Shown here piece by piece: positions 27,600 to 35,023 of a DNA stretch of 64,000 bases. Position 1 is the first letter of the stretch. Every line of letters begins with the position of its first letter. Under the pieces are notes generated by a model. That model saw only the letters and a program-made list of their open reading frames with translations, was not told the origin of the DNA and made no database searches. The stretch spans positions 1-64,000 of the forward strand of contig JAATGJ010000018.1 of the NCBI GenBank assembly GCA_015654695.1, given 5' to 3'. The DNA comes from Chitinophagales bacterium. GTDB lineage: Bacteria > Bacteroidota > Bacteroidia > Chitinophagales > Chitinophagaceae. The position numbers and the translations under genes were made by a program.

Positions 27600-27751
27600 C
27601 CTTACGCTGTTATTTAACCTATCGTCCAAATGAATTTCAAATGGAAAGCCTCATCATGCGGGTTTTTCCCTGATCTCTTTACACACAGGAAAAGAGGACA
27701 GAGAAAATTACTTTTGACTGCCCGTTATAGCTGAAGTTTTAAAACTCATAA

Positions 27752-29200
27752 CTATTCACCAGCTATTTCTTCCCTGCCCTTCTTTCCCCACGATTTATGT
27801 TTTGCCCCATCCATCTTTACGATCTTTGGGGTGAACTTACCTACCACATCCACCAATTGCTTTTGGGATTGCATTACCACTTCTATATCCTTGTACGCAA
27901 ATGGTGATTCATCCAGTCCACCTCCTAACAATTTTATTCCATACTTTTTTAATTCATCTTTGAATTGCTTATCAGTAACGGATGCGATAGCCCTGGTGCG
28001 GCTCATCTTTCTTCCGGCTCCATGCGAAGCAGAGTTGACAGATCCATTCTCTCCTTTTCCTTTTACAATAAATCCCGCTGCCGTCATTGATCCGGGGATG
28101 ATACCCAATACATCTTTACCTGCCGGTGTCGCTCCTTTACGGTGAACGATCACTTCCTTTCCTTCCCACTTTTCCTTCCAGGCAAAGTTGTGATGGTTCT
28201 CTACTATGGTCATTGGCTTTCTCCCCAACTGCTTTGCAATTTTTGCATGAATGATATGATGACAGGCAGATGCATAATCACCTGCTAAGTTCATCGCTAT
28301 CCAGTATTCCATTCCTTCTTCTTCATCTAATGTTAACCAGGCCAGGTTACTGGCTTCACCCGGCAAACGTCTTTTCTGTTTGGCGATCTTTGTATAGTGA
28401 TTCGCAATATTAGCTCCCAATCCCCTTGAACCGGAGTGAGACAATAATCCTACATAGTTTCCTGCATTTATTCCCAGCACTTCATCTTTCTCCTCGATTT
28501 CTACAGTACCAAACTCAACAAAGTGGTTACCCGAACCGGATGAACCTAGTTGTTTCCATGCCTTTCCGTGCAAAGCCTTCAGCAATGGTAATTCATAAAA
28601 TGCCTTGTTCTCCATTACTTCATGATTGCTGGCCTGGTCAAACTGCTCACCGCTGCCAAACAAACTTGCTTCATTGATCTCTCTGGCGAAATAAGCTTCT
28701 CTTTGTACCAGCTCTTTCGGATCAATATCAAAAATGCTCAGGCACATACGACAACCAATATCCACACCTACTCCATAAGGAATGACAGCGTTCTCTGTCG
28801 CCAATACTCCGCCAATTGGTAAACCATACCCGCTATGTGCATCAGGCATTAATGCTCCCGCTACAGCTATGGGTAATTTAGCGGCTGTGTACATCTGGTG
28901 CATGGCGCCTTCTTCAATATATTCTTGTCCGAAGACATTGAACTGGATGCCGGTTTGGTTTAGTGAAACCTCCCCTCCATCTGCCGTCGGCTTTGGCCGA
29001 AGTTGTTCTGCTATCAATGCCAGCACTGCATCATTTGTGTATTCTACCGGTGTTGCCAGTACCTTTTGTAATATCTCCATCACTTCCTCCTTTCCATGAT
29101 GCTTGTAATTTTTTTGCATCACATTCATAGCTATGCTGATCACCGGACCTTCCGGGTAGCCGATAGCACGTAATTCTTTTCCTGTAATTTTTAATTTCAT
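27752..29200 (-). CDS. rtcB: RtcB-family RNA-splicing/repair ligase
   Basis: A 482-residue RtcB. Conserved motifs in order: DAHSGYGLPIGGVLATENAV near 120, the metal-binding cysteine in GVDIGCRM near 152, SGSGNHFVEFG, LLSHSGSRGLGANIANHYTK, ENHHNFAW, HRKGATPAGKDVLGIIPGSM, and the guanylated histidine in SASHGAGRKMSR near 390. RtcB joins 2',3'-cyclic-phosphate or 3'-phosphate ends to 5'-OH ends, using GTP and Mn2+. It lies 10 bp downstream of the secreted-protein gene and, further upstream on the same strand, of the slipin, YkuK-like gene and tRNA array. No archease or RtcA gene is nearby. Confidence 0.96.
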   Translation of the reverse strand: MKLKITGKELRAIGYPEGPVISIAMNVMQKNYKHHGKEEVMEILQKVLATPVEYTNDAVLALIAEQLRPKPTADGGEVSLNQTGIQFNVFGQEYIEEGAMHQMYTAAKLPIAVAGALMPDAHSGYGLPIGGVLATENAVIPYGVGVDIGCRMCLSIFDIDPKELVQREAYFAREINEASLFGSGEQFDQASNHEVMENKAFYELPLLKALHGKAWKQLGSSGSGNHFVEFGTVEIEEKDEVLGINAGNYVGLLSHSGSRGLGANIANHYTKIAKQKRRLPGEASNLAWLTLDEEEGMEYWIAMNLAGDYASACHHIIHAKIAKQLGRKPMTIVENHHNFAWKEKWEGKEVIVHRKGATPAGKDVLGIIPGSMTAAGFIVKGKGENGSVNSASHGAGRKMSRTRAIASVTDKQFKDELKKYGIKLLGGGLDESPFAYKDIEVVMQSQKQLVDVVGKFTPKIVKMDGAKHKSWGKKGREEIAGE

Positions 29201-29210
29201 TAATTCGCTC

Positions 29211-31319
29211 TTAATCGTTATAAGAAATCGAGGGAGGGTCCGTTACGTCAGGCTTTACCAGACCTTTTTCTACTAAAACCTTCATCCATTTTTTTGCCCT
29301 GTCATCACAATGACATGCATAAATTCCTCGCCAACTGCATAGTTTCTCAGGAAACCCAAGAGTTGTTTTAAACTTCAGTTCAAGGAGCTTAATGACCAAA
29401 TAAACACCGTCTTCTCTTCTTCCACCACCGCCTCCAACAAAGGCATCGACTATGTCATACTTTAAAATTTCATAAATACCCGGATAGTATAAATTACCAA
29501 ACATATCAAAGCAATTCATTCCTGTTTCTCTTAAGTAATATTCGTACAAATGCTTTTCCGATTTTGCGAAATACCGGGACATGAAATTTTCAAGCTCCAA
29601 AGAATCTTCAATATTTATACTAAAGCCAAAATCACTTTCAAGAAAATGAAATTTATCATAAGCATTTAGTGAAGTATCCTTTATCAGAATTTTAATTGCT
29701 TTTCCTATTTGTCCGTAATTTATTTTGCCGAACAACTCCTGAATATCGCTTTTCTTATCATCATCTTCCTTTTTTGCCGCTTTTATTGAATTAAACCTGG
29801 ATTTCAAATTATTAGCCCCGTACATCCCATTGTTTCCTTTCCATCCTTTTACCTTTTTCAATTGCGGGGGAGTGGCTACCGCATAAGTTGCCAAAATTTT
29901 ATTTACTTGCTCCGTTATGTCACGATCGGTTGTTGTACTTAAAATCGATTTCAGATTATTAATGGTCAATTCAGAACAATTTTTAAATTTCCTGCGATAC
30001 TTATTACAAATCCCAATTATTCCTAAATCATCAAATAATTTTGTCTTTTTTAAATACAACAACAGACTTCTTTTGTCTGAAACAAGCTCTTTCCACTTAC
30101 GGGAATAAAACTTATCAAGGATTCTCCCAATAGAATATGTAACATTCCATTCTTCTTCATAAATCAACCCGTAATATTCAACTTCTGTTACAACATCCAG
30201 ATCCAGGCTTTGAACTAAATAATTCTCCAGGCGATACCTTGACCTATAATTTAAATCTTGTTTTAACTTATTCAAAGAATCCTTTAGCCATCCTGCAGCC
30301 TTATAACTTACCTGATTATCCCGGCAATACTGCGTCAGCAAAGCTGTTTGCCTTAAAAACCTGTAGAGAAAAGTTGGCAAGCTATAATTATTATGAATGT
30401 TATTTGCTTCATATTCTGATGCCAGTCTTTTTACGGCCAGAGTATCCAACTCTGTCAATTGTACATATGCACCAATAGCAATTGAATCATCCTCCGAATC
30501 CAATAACTCAAACAATATCTCTTCTTTTGATTTCTCTCCGGCCAGATCTTTACTATTTTCAAAAAAATTCTTTTCTTCATTCCATTTATAATCCGAATAG
30601 TGATTTGTCCAGTAAATCAGGTAATTCAATCTGGCTTTTGCGTAATAATCATCCTTATACAAGAAAGTAATTTTTCCCTTTTCGTCCTGAACCCCTAAAT
30701 CACTCCTTGTAAGTTTTTTAATTAGGTCAGTAAATTCCTCATCATTAAAATAATACCGGTTAAATCTTGTTCTTTGTTTAAACCAGGCGGATGCTATCCA
30801 TTTTAATGCCTCGGGGTTTTTGCTGAACAGGAAACCATCAATTTGATCCTCATAGTACCAGTCCGGAAAAGCAGCCTTTCTTACTGTCGTGTCAAACCTC
30901 CTTAATTCAAAGTCACTAATCTTTTTTAATTCATAGGCAGCGCTGCGCTCAGTAAGACTTGTCATAAGAAACATGCCGGTCAAATCGTCAAATACCATTT
31001 TATCATTATTGAGTATTTTCAAAAAACTCAATGCTGATATGGTTGAATCTATCTTAAATTCATCATCTGTAAACAGGCAATTTTCTTCGATTATTCTTAT
31101 GGCAATCCTTCTTGCATTATTTGGCCAATTATGATAACCCAGAAATTCCTGCACAAACGTTGTATCATCAAGAAATAAAGCTAATTCTTTTAAACCCGCT
31201 ATATCACCTGACATAATTTTATTTTCTAACTTATAAAGATGGCTTTTTACGTCTTTCTTTTGTGACAACACATCAAAACAAGAAAAAAATATAAGCAGCA
31301 AGAAAACTATCCCTCTCAT
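29211..31319 (-). CDS. Large secreted protein of unknown function
   Basis: A 702-residue protein with a signal peptide (MRGIVFLLLIFFSCFDVLSQ). The mature part is helical and charged, with repeat-like segments such as LFELLDSEDDSIAIGAYVQL that recall HEAT-type or helical-hairpin repeats, and a C-terminal cysteine cluster (KLCSWRGIYACHCDDRAKKW near 675). I do not recognise the family. The stop lies 10 bp before rtcB, so they may be cotranscribed, although a periplasmic protein has no obvious role in RNA ligation. Confidence 0.75.
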   Translation of the reverse strand: MRGIVFLLLIFFSCFDVLSQKKDVKSHLYKLENKIMSGDIAGLKELALFLDDTTFVQEFLGYHNWPNNARRIAIRIIEENCLFTDDEFKIDSTISALSFLKILNNDKMVFDDLTGMFLMTSLTERSAAYELKKISDFELRRFDTTVRKAAFPDWYYEDQIDGFLFSKNPEALKWIASAWFKQRTRFNRYYFNDEEFTDLIKKLTRSDLGVQDEKGKITFLYKDDYYAKARLNYLIYWTNHYSDYKWNEEKNFFENSKDLAGEKSKEEILFELLDSEDDSIAIGAYVQLTELDTLAVKRLASEYEANNIHNNYSLPTFLYRFLRQTALLTQYCRDNQVSYKAAGWLKDSLNKLKQDLNYRSRYRLENYLVQSLDLDVVTEVEYYGLIYEEEWNVTYSIGRILDKFYSRKWKELVSDKRSLLLYLKKTKLFDDLGIIGICNKYRRKFKNCSELTINNLKSILSTTTDRDITEQVNKILATYAVATPPQLKKVKGWKGNNGMYGANNLKSRFNSIKAAKKEDDDKKSDIQELFGKINYGQIGKAIKILIKDTSLNAYDKFHFLESDFGFSINIEDSLELENFMSRYFAKSEKHLYEYYLRETGMNCFDMFGNLYYPGIYEILKYDIVDAFVGGGGGRREDGVYLVIKLLELKFKTTLGFPEKLCSWRGIYACHCDDRAKKWMKVLVEKGLVKPDVTDPPSISYND

Positions 31320-31508
31320 AAAACATAAATTGATTCAGAAAAATAAAGATTCATTTACTGACTTAGTGGATGCTTGTCTGTTAAATATTACACAAGCTTT
31401 ATTTAGTTGCAGAATAGAATTACCGAACGTACAAGAGTGCGATGCAATAGACGATGATCCTTCGACAAGCTCAGGACAGCACTGCAGCCGGGCCCACGAT
31501 AATCTTTT

Positions 31509-31561
31509 TGGCTAAAGCCATTTTCAAAATTATCAATTACCCCGGCCTGAAGGCCAGGGCA
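31509..31561. repeat. REP-like palindromic element
   Basis: Two short hairpins, TGGCTAAAGCCA and GGCCTGAAGGCC, with the same layout as the elements flanking the RAYT transposase at 49663-49784. It lies in the gap between the slipin and the secreted-protein gene. Confidence 0.6.
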
Positions 31562-31599
31562 ACTGATAAATGACCCATTCACCACTTACTATTCACCAT

Positions 31600-32700
31600 T
31601 CACTTTTGCGGCACAAAGATCTGCTTCAGCTGTTCAATCAACATACCATTACCGCTTACACTGATGTTACTGATCTTGTCTGCGATCTTTTCCACGTATT
31701 CCATCTCCTTCAGTTTCCACAACATCGCATTATCTTCCATCAGCTTGGCAGTGTTCAGCAAGCTACGGGTGCTGGCGGTTTCTTCACGGCGCATGATAGT
31801 ATTTGCCTGCGCTTTTTTCTCGGCGATCAATACCTGGTTCATGATCTCCTTTACATCACCCGGCAGGATGATATCACGGATACCGAAACCATTTACTTCA
31901 ATACCCAATGCGGCCGCTTTTTCTTTCACTTGTTGCAGAACGAAAGGAGCAATGCTCTCTTTCTTATCCAGCAACTCATCAAAGCTGTAACCGGCTACAT
32001 ATTCACGCAGCGCCAGTTGAAAAGCTACATACAATTGTTTATCATACTCCTTGTTTTCCAACACGGCTTTTTCAATATCCGCTACTTTGTATTGTGCCCA
32101 CGCATTGATACGCAAATTCGCTTTGTCTTTGGTCAGTATCTCCTGGCCGTTTACTTCCAGTTGTTGCTGGCGCATATCCACCCGTGCGATATGAACGGCA
32201 ATGTTGTTCTTCCACCAATAGTACACACCACTCTCCAGCACTTTGTCAAACCTGCCATCAATGAACAGTATCGCTTTTTCATAATTCTCTACACTCACGT
32301 TACGGACATAAGGTGCTACCAGTTTGCTCAGCAGGGTAGCACGGTCAATGTCTTCAGTGATAGCGATCTTGCTGATACCAGCACGAACGAATACATATTG
32401 CACAACACTTTTCCAGTAAGTATAACGACCAGCGTTCAATACCTGTTTCAGCAAACCATTCTCGTATTGCAACACGATCTCGTTGTCTTTTACCTCCACT
32501 ACATGCAGGATACCGGCCAGCGCTTTATCCTGCAACAGGATGTTCAGTTCAACCGGCGCCAGGAATGGTTTGGTGATATCATACACATACACGTCTTCAT
32601 TTTTCCAGAACCAGTACTTACCTGCCATCAGCATACGCAGGTACTCTCCGTTTTTAAATACCAAACCTACCTGGTAGGCATTTACTTTTACTTTTTTCAT
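31600..32700 (-). CDS. Slipin-family SPFH/Band 7 protein
   Basis: I use the start at 32700 (MKKVKVNAYQVGLVFKNGEY); a longer frame begins at 32721. About 366 residues. The N-terminal third has three related segments (GEYLRMLMAGKYWFWK, NGLLKQVLNAGRYTYWK, KVLESGVYYWWK) instead of an obvious membrane helix. The SPFH core follows, with QEILTKDKANLRINAWAQYK, ALREYVAGYSFDELL and GFGIRDIILPGDVKEIMNQV, then a coiled coil rich in Ala, Glu and Lys. SPFH proteins form membrane-associated rings. From memory, slipin genes have been noted beside rtcB in other bacteria; not checked here. Confidence 0.92.
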   Translation of the reverse strand: MKKVKVNAYQVGLVFKNGEYLRMLMAGKYWFWKNEDVYVYDITKPFLAPVELNILLQDKALAGILHVVEVKDNEIVLQYENGLLKQVLNAGRYTYWKSVVQYVFVRAGISKIAITEDIDRATLLSKLVAPYVRNVSVENYEKAILFIDGRFDKVLESGVYYWWKNNIAVHIARVDMRQQQLEVNGQEILTKDKANLRINAWAQYKVADIEKAVLENKEYDKQLYVAFQLALREYVAGYSFDELLDKKESIAPFVLQQVKEKAAALGIEVNGFGIRDIILPGDVKEIMNQVLIAEKKAQANTIMRREETASTRSLLNTAKLMEDNAMLWKLKEMEYVEKIADKISNISVSGNGMLIEQLKQIFVPQK

Positions 32701-32933
32701 TGTTTTAGTTTTGTTTCCCACTAAGTTTTTTCTTTTTGTGTGGAAAAGACTTTCAAATTGTTTTTAATAAAGTCAGCGTTGCCCGCCACCCGGTATTCAC
32801 GGAAGCAGGTTTTGATCATGCTTATCATATCATTTTTCAACAAGTAACTATTGAAATTTTATCAATAGTTTAGTCGCTGATTAAGTGATACAGGCTGCAT
32901 CATCGTCGCACTGCCTGCAGGTGCTTACCGGGT
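32701..32933. other. Leader region of the slipin gene
   Basis: No gene here. It holds the inverted repeat at 32846-32870 and ends at the 42-bp palindrome. Confidence 0.5.
32846..32870. promoter_or_regulatory. Inverted repeat upstream of slipin, possible operator
   Basis: AACTATTGA and TCAATAGTT form perfect 9-bp arms around a 7-nt AT-rich spacer, about 150 bp upstream of the slipin start. No T-rich tail, so an operator or RNA hairpin is more likely than a terminator. Confidence 0.35.
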
Positions 32934-32975
32934 TGTTTGACTTGCCCCGGGCTTAAGCCCGGGGCAAGTCAAACA
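32934..32975. repeat. 42-bp perfect palindrome of the REP family
   Basis: The arms run TGTTTGACTTGCCCCGGGCTT and its exact complement with no spacer. The GACTTGCCCCG.. core matches the hairpins at 49706 and 50301 next to the RAYT gene, so it is probably a dispersed copy. Confidence 0.75.
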
Positions 32976-33008
32976 GGCAAGCAACACCAACTTTAACGTT
33001 TGTCATCA

Positions 33009-33083
33009 TTTTTTGAGAAGCGATGTACTTCTATGCATCCTACATTATCAGTGTAGTGCTCTAGCCACCTGAGCTATCCAACT
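33009..33083 (-). pseudogene. Degenerate tRNA-like unit A, Ile(GAU)-type anticodon arm
   Basis: D-arm (GCTC/GAGC) and anticodon arm (CTACA-CTGATAA-TGTAG, anticodon GAU) are perfect. The T-arm position holds a hairpin AGAAG/CTTCT with loop TACATCG instead of TTCGANT. The 5' acceptor strand AGTTGGA does not pair with its own 3' slot, but pairs 7/7 with the 3' acceptor strand of the preceding unit B. Confidence 0.55.
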
Positions 33084-33087
33084 TTAC

Positions 33088-33153
33088 AGTTGGAGCAGGA
33101 GTCGAACCTGCGACCTTACGGAGCTGCTGCTCTTCCTACTGAGCTACTAGGTT
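33088..33153 (-). pseudogene. Degenerate tRNA-like unit B
   Basis: Normal D-arm (GCTC/GAGC) and T-arm (GCAGG-TTCGACT-CCTGC). The anticodon 3' stem strand seems deleted, and AACCTAG at the 5' end does not pair with TCCAACT at the 3' end. TCCAACT instead pairs with the 5' end of unit A across a 4-nt linker. Confidence 0.55.
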
Positions 33154-33156
33154 ATT

Positions 33157-33220
33157 ACACCCGGGAGGAATCGAACCTCCGCACACAGCGTGTTGGCTGG
33201 TATATCCCATTGCAACAATA
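33157..33220 (-). pseudogene. Degenerate tRNA-like unit C
   Basis: Perfect T-arm (GGAGG-TTCGATT-CCTCC). The anticodon arm is reduced (CAGC/GCTG, 6-nt loop) and the D-arm has no stem. Its 5' strand TATTGTT pairs 7/7, with two G-U pairs, with the 3' strand AACAGTG of the preceding unit D, not with its own 3' strand CGGGTGT. Confidence 0.4.
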
Positions 33221-33244
33221 GCATACAGATAATTATTACGTCTG

Positions 33245-33327
33245 CACTGTTATGCTTCTTCGAAACATGAACCTGGTTTGTTATCAACAGGTCTATACCA
33301 GTCTTGCCGTTGGGCAAGCTTTTGAAA
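33245..33327 (-). pseudogene. Degenerate tRNA-like unit D with 19-nt anticodon loop
   Basis: D-arm CTTG/CAAG with a GG-containing loop, a perfect 5-bp anticodon stem CTGGT/ACCAG enclosing 19 nt rather than 7, and a T-arm-like hairpin ATGTT-TCGAAGA-AGCAT. There is no acceptor stem of its own. Confidence 0.35.
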
Positions 33328-33401
33328 GCCCCTCCCAACCTCCTCAAAGGGGAGGCTTAAGAAGCTCACTATATTTGAAAGAACTTTTCAATTTTCGAAC
33401 T

Positions 33402-33430
33402 CCCTAAGCCCCCTTCGGGGGATTTAGGGG
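33402..33430. repeat. Strong hairpin just after the YkuK-like gene
   Basis: CCCTAA-G-CCCCC and GGGGG-AT-TTAGGG form a stem starting 3 bp beyond the gene's stop. A GGTTTT run follows on the plus strand only. It looks like the C-rich palindromes common in intergenic Bacteroidota DNA and may stabilise or end the transcript. Confidence 0.6.
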
Positions 33431-33433
33431 GTT

Positions 33434-33922
33434 TTATTGAACGATCTTATTAGCACAATTCGAACTGGCAAAAGCGTCCGGTTTGGCTCTGAAAGCAAAA
33501 CCCATCCCGATAATATAACCCATCGCTTCTTTCAATGCATCATTGCTTTTGAAGTTTGGGTTAGTGTTGATATCGGCATGTACCTCCATATCCACACTGT
33601 AGCGTGAAAAGATATTGCACAGTGCATAAGCCACTTCAATACTCTTATTCACTTCCATCAGCATCCGTTGTTTGATACTCATCTTTTGCCGGGTGACCTC
33701 ATTGTGTATATACATGAAACCACCTTTCCCTTTCCTTATGAAGACGATCACGGTTGCAAACTCAGTGACCTTTCCTTTCACCTGGCTATCTGTACCGATA
33801 CATACCTTCAACTCATGCCCGCTTTCCTTTTCGCGCACCAGTACGTTACTAACTTCATCGGCAATGGGAATTTTTATCCGCTCACCTGATAGTTTTCTCC
33901 ATTGTTGTTGTTCCTGTTCCAT
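33434..33922 (-). CDS. YkuK-family (DUF458) RNase H-like protein
   Basis: I use the ATG at 33922 (MEQEQQQWRKLSGERIKIPI), giving 162 residues; the frame extends to a TTG at 33940. VCIGTDSQVKGKVTEFATVI near residue 45 has the first strand and catalytic-type Asp of an RNase H-like fold. EVHADINTNPNFKSNDALKE near 110 supplies further acidic residues, and the C-terminus GMGFAFRAKPDAFASSNCAN is typical of YkuK proteins. The substrate in this family is not established. It begins 23 bp after tRNA-Trp, so it is very likely cotranscribed with the tRNA array, which makes an RNA-directed role attractive (inference). Confidence 0.87.
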   Translation of the reverse strand: MEQEQQQWRKLSGERIKIPIADEVSNVLVREKESGHELKVCIGTDSQVKGKVTEFATVIVFIRKGKGGFMYIHNEVTRQKMSIKQRMLMEVNKSIEVAYALCNIFSRYSVDMEVHADINTNPNFKSNDALKEAMGYIIGMGFAFRAKPDAFASSNCANKIVQ

Positions 33923-33945
33923 CGTTTTATATTTTATCAACCAGC

Positions 33946-34017
33946 ACGGGCTGAAGGATTCGAACCCTCATCCACAGATTTGGAGTCTGTGTTGTTAGCC
34001 AGTTACAATAAACCCGT
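33946..34017 (-). tRNA. tRNA-Trp (CCA)
   Basis: Acceptor ACGGGTT/AGCCCGT, D-stem TTGT/ACAA, anticodon loop CTCCAAA, T-arm GAGGG-TTCGAAT-CCTTC. All stems are good. Discriminator G followed by C; CCA not encoded. Last intact tRNA before the YkuK-like gene. Confidence 0.93.
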
Positions 34018-34092
34018 ATTACTATTTCCAGAGCTTTCTCATTCTTTTCCCGATAGTTATCGGAATCATATTTCTTTTTTTCATCTACCTGC

Positions 34093-34166
34093 GGTGCCCC
34101 GTGGAATTGAACCACGATCTCCGGGGTTTCACTCCGGCGCATATACATCCATTCTGCCAAAGCACC
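34093..34166 (-). tRNA. tRNA-Phe (GAA), A-C mismatch closing the anticodon loop
   Basis: Acceptor GGTGCTT/GGGCACC with two G-U pairs, anticodon stem CCGGA/CCCGG with loop GTGAAAC and an A31-C39 mismatch, T-arm CGTGG-TTCAATT-CCACG. The D-arm is weak. Discriminator G, then C. Confidence 0.82.
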
Positions 34167-34235
34167 ATTTGTTTGTGATAAGCATTGACTGATCACTTTT
34201 CCTCATCATCGAATTCACTCATCCCAAACAAGGGC

Positions 34236-34321
34236 GGAGAGTAAAGGAGTCGAACCTTTGTACCGAATTAACGATAGCCTGGGTTTAGCAAACTTGCACA
34301 TTACCTCTCTGTCAACTCTCC
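34236..34321 (-). tRNA. tRNA-Ser (GCU) with disrupted anticodon stem
   Basis: Perfect acceptor GGAGAGT/ACTCTCC and a class II variable arm (TATCG/CGGTA). The anticodon loop TTGCTAA is flanked by CAAGT and ACCCA, where only two of five pairs form. T-arm AAAGG-TTCGACT-CCTTT is perfect. Confidence 0.78.
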
Positions 34322-34333
34322 ATATAATTCTGC

Positions 34334-34419
34334 GGAGAGAGAGGGAATCGAACCCCCGATCCGCCCTCCGGCAGACAACTGTTTTCAAGACAGCTTCCTC
34401 GACCAACCGGGCTCTCTCC
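34334..34419 (-). tRNA. tRNA-Ser (UGA)
   Basis: Acceptor GGAGAGA/TCTCTCC perfect; anticodon loop CTTGAAA; class II variable arm TCTGCC/GGCGGA; T-arm GGGGG-TTCGATT-CCCTC with one G-U. Discriminator G then C. Confidence 0.9.
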
Positions 34420-34424
34420 TTTGT

Positions 34425-34507
34425 GTGAGTGGCTGGACTCGAACCAACTAAACCCGAAGGCAACGGTGTTACAGACCGCCACGACTCTCCATCTTCGTCG
34501 CACCCAC
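34425..34507 (-). tRNA. tRNA-Tyr (GUA)
   Basis: Acceptor GTGGGTG/CACTCAC with one G-U pair, D-stem ACGA/TCGT, anticodon loop CTGTAAC, extended variable arm around CCTTCGGG, T-arm GTTGG-TTCGAGT-CCAGC. Discriminator A then C. Confidence 0.88.
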
Positions 34508-34512
34508 ATTGC

Positions 34513-34583
34513 GGATGAAGAAAGATTCGAACTTTCAGCCCTCCCGCTAACAACGGGACGCTCTGCCGTTGAGCTATTCATCC
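34513..34583 (-). tRNA. tRNA-Asn (GUU)
   Basis: Perfect acceptor GGATGAA/TTCATCC, D-stem GCTC/GAGC, anticodon stem TCCCG/CGGGA with loop TTGTTAG, T-arm GAAAG-TTCGAAT-CTTTC. Only 4 bp separate it from tRNA-Lys. Confidence 0.94.
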
Positions 34584-34587
34584 ATGT

Positions 34588-34661
34588 TGGCCCGGTGAGA
34601 CTCGAACTCACAACTCCCGGTGTAAAAGACCGGTACTCTGATCCAATTGAGTTACGAACCA
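34588..34661 (-). tRNA. tRNA-Lys (UUU)
   Basis: Acceptor TGGTTCG/CGGGCCA with two G-U pairs, D-stem ACTC/GAGT, anticodon loop CTTTTAC on a perfect stem, T-arm GTGAG-TTCGAGT-CTCAC. Confidence 0.92.
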
Positions 34662-34668
34662 CTCTTGT

Positions 34669-34739
34669 TGCGACTATAGGATTCGAACCTATAACTATCA
34701 TCATGTAACGATGATCTTCTCCCATTGAATTAAGTCGCA
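34669..34739 (-). tRNA. tRNA-Val (UAC)
   Basis: Perfect acceptor TGCGACT/AGTCGCA, anticodon stem TCATC/GATGA with loop GTTACAT, T-arm ATAGG-TTCGAAT-CCTAT. The D-stem is short (TTC/GAA). Confidence 0.9.
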
Positions 34740-34779
34740 CTGCTACCTGCTTCTCATTGCTCGCAGTCGCAATGACGGT

Positions 34780-34852
34780 GATGACTGAAAGACTCGAACT
34801 TTCAACCTTTACCGTATCAGGGTAATGCTCTTAACCATTGAGCTAAGTCATC
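34780..34852 (-). tRNA. tRNA-Ile (GAU)
   Basis: Perfect acceptor GATGACT/AGTCATC, D-stem GCTC/GAGC, anticodon stem TTACC/GGTAA with loop CTGATAC, T-arm GAAAG-TTCGAGT-CTTTC. Confidence 0.93.
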
Positions 34853-34858
34853 ATTCGT

Positions 34859-34929
34859 TGCGGTTACAGGATTCGAACCAGTATTTAAGGCTTATGAGAC
34901 CTTCGAGTTAACCATTACTCTAAACCACA
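34859..34929 (-). tRNA. tRNA with CAU anticodon (Met or Ile2)
   Basis: Acceptor TGTGGTT/AACCGCA with one G-U pair, D-stem GAGT/ACTC, anticodon loop CTCATAA, T-arm ACTGG-TTCGAAT-CCTGT with one T-T mismatch. Elongator Met and lysidine-modified Ile2 cannot be told apart here. Confidence 0.88.
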
Positions 34930-34939
34930 ATTATTTCGT

Positions 34940-35011
34940 TGGCCTGGCTGGATTCGAACCAGCAACCTTTTGCGTATAAGGCAACTACTCTTACCGTTAA
35001 GCTACAAGCCA
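34940..35011 (-). tRNA. tRNA with UAU anticodon (Ile)
   Basis: Acceptor TGGCTTG/CAGGCCA, anticodon arm GTTGC-CTTATAC-GCAAA (outer pair G-A mismatched), T-arm GCTGG-TTCGAAT-CCAGC. UAU is rare in bacteria, where AUA is normally read by modified CAU tRNA. Confidence 0.82.
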
Positions 35012-35023
35012 ATTCATAGTTGA

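Noticed and set aside
31570-32724. A 384-codon plus-strand frame opposite the slipin gene
   Set aside because: The minus-strand slipin has clear family motifs over the full length; the antisense product is His/Phe/Gln-rich with no family resemblance and is a reading-frame shadow.
33902-34740. Frames of 89-142 codons across the tRNA array on both strands
   Set aside because: They read through tRNA T-loops, with repeated RFELS or SNPS-type residues from GGTTCGAATCC sequences, and are not proteins.
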